64,000 bases of DNA from Chrysoporthe austroafricana (Eukaryota > Ascomycota > Sordariomycetes > Diaporthales > Cryphonectriaceae). Of the stretch, positions 59,118-64,000 are shown piece after piece. Below the pieces are notes generated by a model. It was not told where the DNA came from. It saw nothing but the letters and a program-made list of their open reading frames with translations, and ran no database searches. The stretch lies in NCBI GenBank assembly GCA_001051155.2, contig JYIP02000016.1, positions 1,324 to 65,323 of the forward strand, written 5' to 3'. Position numbers and translations under genes: made by a program. How positions within the stretch are numbered: position 1 is the stretch's first letter; each line of letters starts with the position of its first letter.

Positions 59118-60318
59118 TCACTCCTTTGGAGCGGTATCTTCGCCAGCAGCAATCTTCGCCTCGTATTCCTGAAAGTTCTTCATTCCCTTCGGCATACCAT
59201 TCCACATCAGACCCTGCTGGTCCATACCAACAGCACGGTGCCCCATGGCCTTCTTCCACGAAGGCCGCGCGATAATGCGCTCGTGCCAAGCAGCAACATT
59301 CGGGAAGCCTTCGAATTTCTTCCCCGGCTCGCACATGACCACGGCGTCGAAACGGTCGTTCCACGGTGCGAATGAGATGTCTGCATACGTAATGCGGTCG
59401 CCAACCAGCCACTGCTTGCCCTCAAGCCAGCCCTCGAGCACCTGGAGGACGCGCCGCGCCTGAGAGTTGTAGCGCTCTATAGCGGATGGAACCTTCTCCG
59501 GATGCATGACGTTGAACCTGTATTCATTTGCCCGTGGGATAATCTCAGCAAGTTGTTCAAGTGCTCTCGCTGTTTCTTCTCAATGGTCTGTACCAGAGGG
59601 GACCGGATGCGCAGCGTCTTTGCATTGATAAAGCAACATAAATCAGAAAAAGGAAGCATAGACATACCAACCAGCTTGGCCATAGTAAGGACCTTGCCCA
59701 CTGACTTGAAAATGCAGCCACTGGTTACAATGGTGCTTCTCCTTGAGGGTACTGTAGCTGATAAGGTTCTTGTTGTCGTACTGCTCGATCAAGTAGTGCA
59801 GGATGGCACCTGACTCCCAGAGAATCATGTCGGTGTTGGGGTCCTCGATAGCTGTGCGAAACATGCAAGGAGCGTCAGCGTCAGAAACTAGCTCTAGAAC
59901 TTCTCCATTTATTGACAGAATCAACTAGCCGCCCAATGTCTCGCACTGGCACGGAAATACACTTTCAATATTCGTAGAAGTGCGTACTCGGGTAACGACC
60001 ATTCGGGTTCAGGTCAGTGTAGGGCTTTTTCTTGACGTCATCGAATTTAAGGGAGATGATCTCGTACTATTCAAGTTAAAGTTGTAGCTCTCCAAAAAGA
60101 AAGACTTTCAAAATATAAGCAGGGTTTGGAACAGAGCGTCGCAGCACTCACAGGAAGGGAGAGCTCTTCCAAGATGACCACGACCTTCCAAGGATTCGGG
60201 CCCGAAGCTTTACAACAACTTCAGCTTCGCCAATTTGTCTCGCGTAGAGCTGAAGCGCGCATGATCCGTCGAGAGGCGACTTACGGCTCAACCAGATCTT
60301 GAGGGGTTTGAGGCTCAT
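59118..60318 (-). CDS. glutathione S-transferase, Ure2-like, 250 aa
   Basis: Five exons in phase: 60318-60285, 60207-60152, 60066-59988, 59851-59668 and 59517-59118; introns of 77, 85, 136 and 150 nt. The N-terminal thioredoxin-like domain has PLKIWLSP, SGPNPWKVVVILEELSLP, DLNPNGRYPT, then IEDPNTDMILWESGAILHYLIEQYD, the glutathione-binding ESGAI motif. The C-terminal helical domain has WLHFQVSGQGPYYGQAGW and WLVGDRITYADISFAPW. Length and motifs match the fungal GstA/Ure2-type class. It conjugates glutathione to electrophiles in the cytosol. No stop or frameshift remains when introns are removed, so it is probably functional. Confidence 0.92.
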
Positions 60319-61725
60319 TTTGGGGCAGCGATTCAGACAGTCCAAAAATCCAGCTAAGAGATCTGAACTTGAACAGAATGGGACAGTCTTTTAGGTGAGG
60401 TTCGGATGGATTACAACGTGGGCGGCGTGTAGTCTCCAAGCCTCTGAACGAGCGGGAAAAGAAGGTGTTCATCCGTCTTGTTGCATTTGACAACCGATTG
60501 GACCATGTCGTTGGATGATAGCTGTACCCCGTGCGTTATGCTATAGTTTCGGGACGTTGGGACCAAATTTATGCATGCAGCCTTTATTAGCATACGCGCA
60601 TGGCAAGGTTCGGATTCATCTTCCGTAAAGTTGTTGGTGGCCTCAGTCATACACACCTGACATATTTTCAACCAACGGTCCCCTCGATTATGAGGCACAA
60701 AGCTTGGAAAAGAAGGTCTCATTGAAGAACGGCACACACATCCGACATATTTCCAACCAACAGCTCCGCGAATTCCAAAGCTGACGTATTGCAGCCTGAT
60801 ATGCTGGAATTTGGCATGCATATGACTGATGAAGTACAGAGCTCGGACATCGTATTTAAGAACGTCATTAACCTTCACCACCCCTTTCATCTGCATCCAA
60901 GTACAACAGATCATTTGGGTAGTTCTTTCAGTATTGCGTATGCAATACTACCGTGGAGCACCTTTTGCTAAAACCTTTCCCGAAAGGTGATAGATGCATC
61001 ACGCATCTATATTGTAGACCAATATGAATCGCGTTCATCGATTCATAATTGGGTTTGGACCGAAGGGAGCCTGCCCAACAGAAAGGGAAGTTGACGTCTT
61101 TTGGGAAGACCATGGGTAATGCGTGGGTTTAGATACCGTGTTGACTTGAAGGTAGCATTCTCTTCTCCGAGTGATTTTTCAATATTGCTTTGGCGGAATA
61201 CTAGCACATATATCCGAGATCAAACTAGATTATTGTTGAATGTATCGTATTCCGAGCACCATACATACAATGAGTCACGATAAGCGAAATTTGGCAGAGC
61301 AAGCCAAATCGCTCATCGCCACACTGAGCTTGGGATGCTCCTCAGGCATTGGTTTTGGGAGCATGATAACTTCAATTTACGACACAGCATGGCTGTCGAT
61401 GTTGTGAAAGCCTATTAGGTTAGGCGATTACGGCACTACAACTACTAGGCGGAACAACGAAGATTGTGCCTCTTCTGAGAGCATTCGAGGACACGTACCA
61501 CTTTCAAACATATCAAGGCGAATGAAATCCAAGCTTCAGTGCGAACTACAACGTGTTGATATGCCTACTGATACTGAAAGATCCTATTCCGTATACTGCA
61601 CAAATCTCGAAAGCTTTGGGCAAGTTGATCTCCGGCGGTGAGATATGAAGTCAAGATGATCAAGTATAATCGGGCGGGAAGAGCAGGACGATAGTGGATT
61701 GATAGCGCCGCTTATACCGGTATAA
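60319..61725. other. 1.4-kb intergenic stretch with a short direct repeat
   Basis: No gene supported. An imperfect direct repeat of about 30 bp (GACATATTT[TC]CAACCAAC core) occurs at about 60659 and 60752. A 167-codon minus frame (60411-60914) has no recognisable motif. Confidence 0.6.
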
Positions 61726-63587
61726 TTAATTGCCCCTGATGATGTCTGCTGCCTTCTCCGCTACAGCATATACCGAGGACATGATGTTTCCGCGCGGGAT
61801 CAACGGAAAGATGCTTGCGTCCACAATGCGCAGGTTCTCCGTGCCGTACACGATTAGCTCCGTACTCACAACGCCGCCCTTCTCCTTAGGCAACATTGCC
61901 GCCGTACCGCACTGGTGATACGCGCTTGTCGCAGTATCAACCGTATATTTCTTGGCCCCTTCCAAGTCCTGGACGTGGAACGCGTGCGGGTGGTTGCGCT
62001 TCCCGCCCGGTTTGAAACACTTTGCCAAGGGTTCCGTTGGGCGCAGCTTGGTGTCCAGGTCCCGCACATGGCGTGCAAAAATCTCCAAATCGGCTGGGTG
62101 AGATAAATAGCGCGGGTCAATGGTGGGCGGCACGCTTGCGTCCGTCGAGGCAATATGACTGCTTCCTCGCGAGAAGGGATGCGACTGGATGCAGCCCAGG
62201 CTGGCAAAATTCTCAGGGTGGAGCTTCGAGCCGACGAAGCTGCTGCTGCCCTCGTGCAGGTTCGCCTGCGCGAGGAACATGAGCCAGGCGCCTGAGGTGG
62301 CGTCGGGCTTCTCGAGAATGCCGCGGAGAACGTCGAACTGCTCTTGCTCCCCGGGGCGCCGAGGCTGGCCCACAGCTGTTTTCAGAAGTTCGGCGGCGTC
62401 CTTGGTAGGCATAAAAGCGTGAGACTGCATGCCTCCCATAGTAAAGGGCCCAGCTTTGTGCTCGAAGTAGAGCTTTTGCGCAGTAGCCATGGCTTCGGGC
62501 TCCTGCCGCAGCAGTGGGTCGCCAGTAACGACACCATCGACCACCTCGTAGCTCAAGCCAGTCATGAGATGATCTTGGAGGTTCTCCCCCACACCTGGAA
62601 GGTCGATAAGGACGGGAATGTCATGCTGTTTCAACAGGTCCTTGCTACCAATGCCTGAGAGCTCGAGAAGTTTGGGAGTATTGAAGACTCCTGCGGCGAG
62701 AACAATCTCCTTTCCCGCAATGAACTCCTGGGTCTTGCCATCGACTACAACTTGAACGCCAATAGCCTTAACGGGGCCGGAATTGGTATTGCTTAATAGA
62801 ACTTTCTGGACTTGCGCCTTCGTCACGATCTGAACATTAGGCTTCTGCTGAGCAGGAATGCCGTACGCAGAGCTAGCATAGCCTCGAACCTTGGATTCTG
62901 GGTCCACAGTTGCTGCATTGCTGTACGCACCGAGCGAGTTGCCCGAGAAAGGATCTGGTGCACGTCAGTACAAGCATAGAGGAGATGGGAATAATAAGGT
63001 GATATTTTGTGCAACATACCGTCGGTTGTGACACTGTTCAGGGTGCGGAAAGCATCTATCCACGCCTTGGCTAAGGGATTTTGTAGAACACCTGGAAACG
63101 ACACTTTGATAGGCCCTGACGTCCCACGAAAGTCATCATTGATCCAGTCAATCCCAAGATGATCACGGGTTTCCTTATCCGGCGGGGGAATGAGGGTGTA
63201 GAATTTCTTATAAAAGGGGACGAGCCCTGGCCAGTCCCACCCTGGGTTGCCTAGTTGAGCCCACGCATCGATCTCCGCTTGTGACGGGGCAATGAACGCC
63301 TGGCCGTTGATGGCAGAGGATCCGCCCAAAGCCTTGCCTTGGGGCGCGCCGATCGAGCGGCCTTTCAGACCCTGCTGGGGAACAGATTTGTACTGTCAGT
63401 CGGCATCCGAGCCTATAAGAGTGGTAAAAAAGGCAGGTACGTTGACCCGAGGGTCAGCACTGAGGTCTTCGCCAGCCTCCAGAACCATAACCTGTACATT
63501 GGGGTCCTCAGCAAGGCGGCTGGCGACGACAAGGCCTGAGGTGCCGCCGCCAATGATAATGTAGTCTGGTGAAGAGGGGGCAGCCAT
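61726..63587 (-). pseudogene. GMC oxidoreductase, complete except one in-frame stop, 598 codons
   Basis: Two exons, 63587-63020 and 62954-61726, join in phase across a 65-nt intron (GTATGT donor). The start at 63587 gives MAAPSSPDYIIIGGGTSGLV, the FAD dinucleotide-binding loop. Further landmarks are VLEAGEDLS, GKALGGSSAINGQ, AGVFNTPKLLELSGIG (second GMC signature), GENLQDHL, HPHAFHV, YHQCGTAAM (catalytic His region) and PRGNIMSSVYAVAEKAADI. Such enzymes oxidise alcohols. Codon 64, expected Trp between DAD and QYKSVP, is TGA (63396-63398). No GT-AG intron could remove it without deleting conserved residues. Otherwise the gene is intact. It may be a very recent pseudogene, a strain-specific null, or a base error. 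Confidence 0.85.
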
Positions 63588-64000
63588 GGCGTCGTAAAGA
63601 TTTGCAGTGTGTGTATCTTGTGTTCTGGGAGAGTACAAGAGCTAAGTGCCGGTAGAAATCAGGGATAAGCATAGTCAATTGACGCGGGAGTCGACATAAC
63701 GCTCTGCAATGTGATTGCCGTTGGCCCCCACAGGGTAGCTGCATGTTAGCCTTCAGGTTGAGAACGGCAATGATGAGGGCTATCCCTGTCTCTGACCAGT
63801 CGCTGTGGCGCAGCGAGCCGCCCCATGTTACAGTGATGCCGCACGGTGTTATGCGGCTGAATTTGCTATTCCACCACTATAACCAACGTTTATATCCGAC
63901 CCCAATACGACGGCGTCTCGAGCGCGTCACTTAAATGCTGGACCAACGGTTACATTTAAGACAAGTCATAGAGCCAATAGTCACACTAAGACTAGTTTGC
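63588..64000. other. 5' flank of the GMC gene
   Basis: About 0.4 kb upstream of the GMC oxidoreductase to the end of the window. It presumably holds its promoter; no gene recognised. Confidence 0.5.

Noticed and set aside
60411..60914. 167-codon minus-strand open frame in the spacer upstream of the GST gene
   Set aside because: No start context, motif or composition supporting a gene; it is interrupted by a short direct repeat.
63396..63398. Explaining the TGA in the GMC gene by an intron
   Set aside because: The only GT-AG choice spanning it (about 48 nt) would delete the conserved NVPAFFTTLIGSDADW region, so a nonsense change is more likely.

Overview
The window comes from a filamentous ascomycete (Pezizomycotina). 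It carries single and multi-exon genes with short GT-AG introns (about 41-150 nt, branch motifs such as CTAAC/CTAAT), fungal-type NACHT/STAND receptors, berberine-bridge-type FAD oxidoreductases, a P450, a GMC oxidoreductase, a fungal SnoaL-like protein and a PTH11/rhodopsin-like membrane protein. It also has a sharp two-compartment structure: positions 1 to about 30,450 are AT-rich, gene-free and mutated in the style of repeat-induced point mutation (RIP), whereas about 30,450-64,000 is ordinary gene-bearing DNA.

AT-rich half. 1-1920 is a T-rich, strand-asymmetric low-complexity block. A dispersed repeat family (core about 0.5 kb, full unit about 1.1 kb) occurs at 1913, 12508, 13637, 14096, 16262/19084 and 30173. 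4130-5800 is a tandem array of roughly 180-bp units. One repeat copy is split by a 1,857-bp Fot1/pogo-like DNA transposon (17227-19083, TA target duplication, about 42-bp inverted ends). Next to it is a structurally complete but mutated Ty3/gypsy chromovirus (19231-26563: two 415-bp LTRs, GCAGC target duplication, gag, protease, RT, RNase H, integrase, chromodomain). It also has an antisense Cys-cluster reading frame before the 3' LTR. A second, more decayed relative (27704-29275) keeps a related antisense frame, and five related LTRs lie around it.

Gene half, in order: broken NLR relic (+), ankyrin protein (-), small secreted protein (+), J-domain protein (-), BBE-type oxidoreductase pseudogene (+), P450 pseudogene (-), SnoaL-like (+), truncated dienelactone hydrolase (+), secreted dienelactone hydrolase (-), intact FAD oxidoreductase (+), large NACHT receptor with C2H2 fingers (-), divergently paired with a Rad5/SNF2-type ATPase (+), rhodopsin-like membrane protein pseudogene (-), MFS transporter fragment (-), glutathione S-transferase (-), GMC oxidoreductase with one in-frame stop (-).

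The oxidoreductase, P450, hydrolase, transporter and GST genes look like the remains of a secondary-metabolism or aromatic-detoxification neighbourhood. No PKS, NRPS or terpene synthase is present. Several of these genes are inactivated by G-to-A type changes (Trp to stop, heme Cys to Tyr), the same class of change that destroyed the transposons. All functional statements rest on motif recognition by eye; no database search was run.
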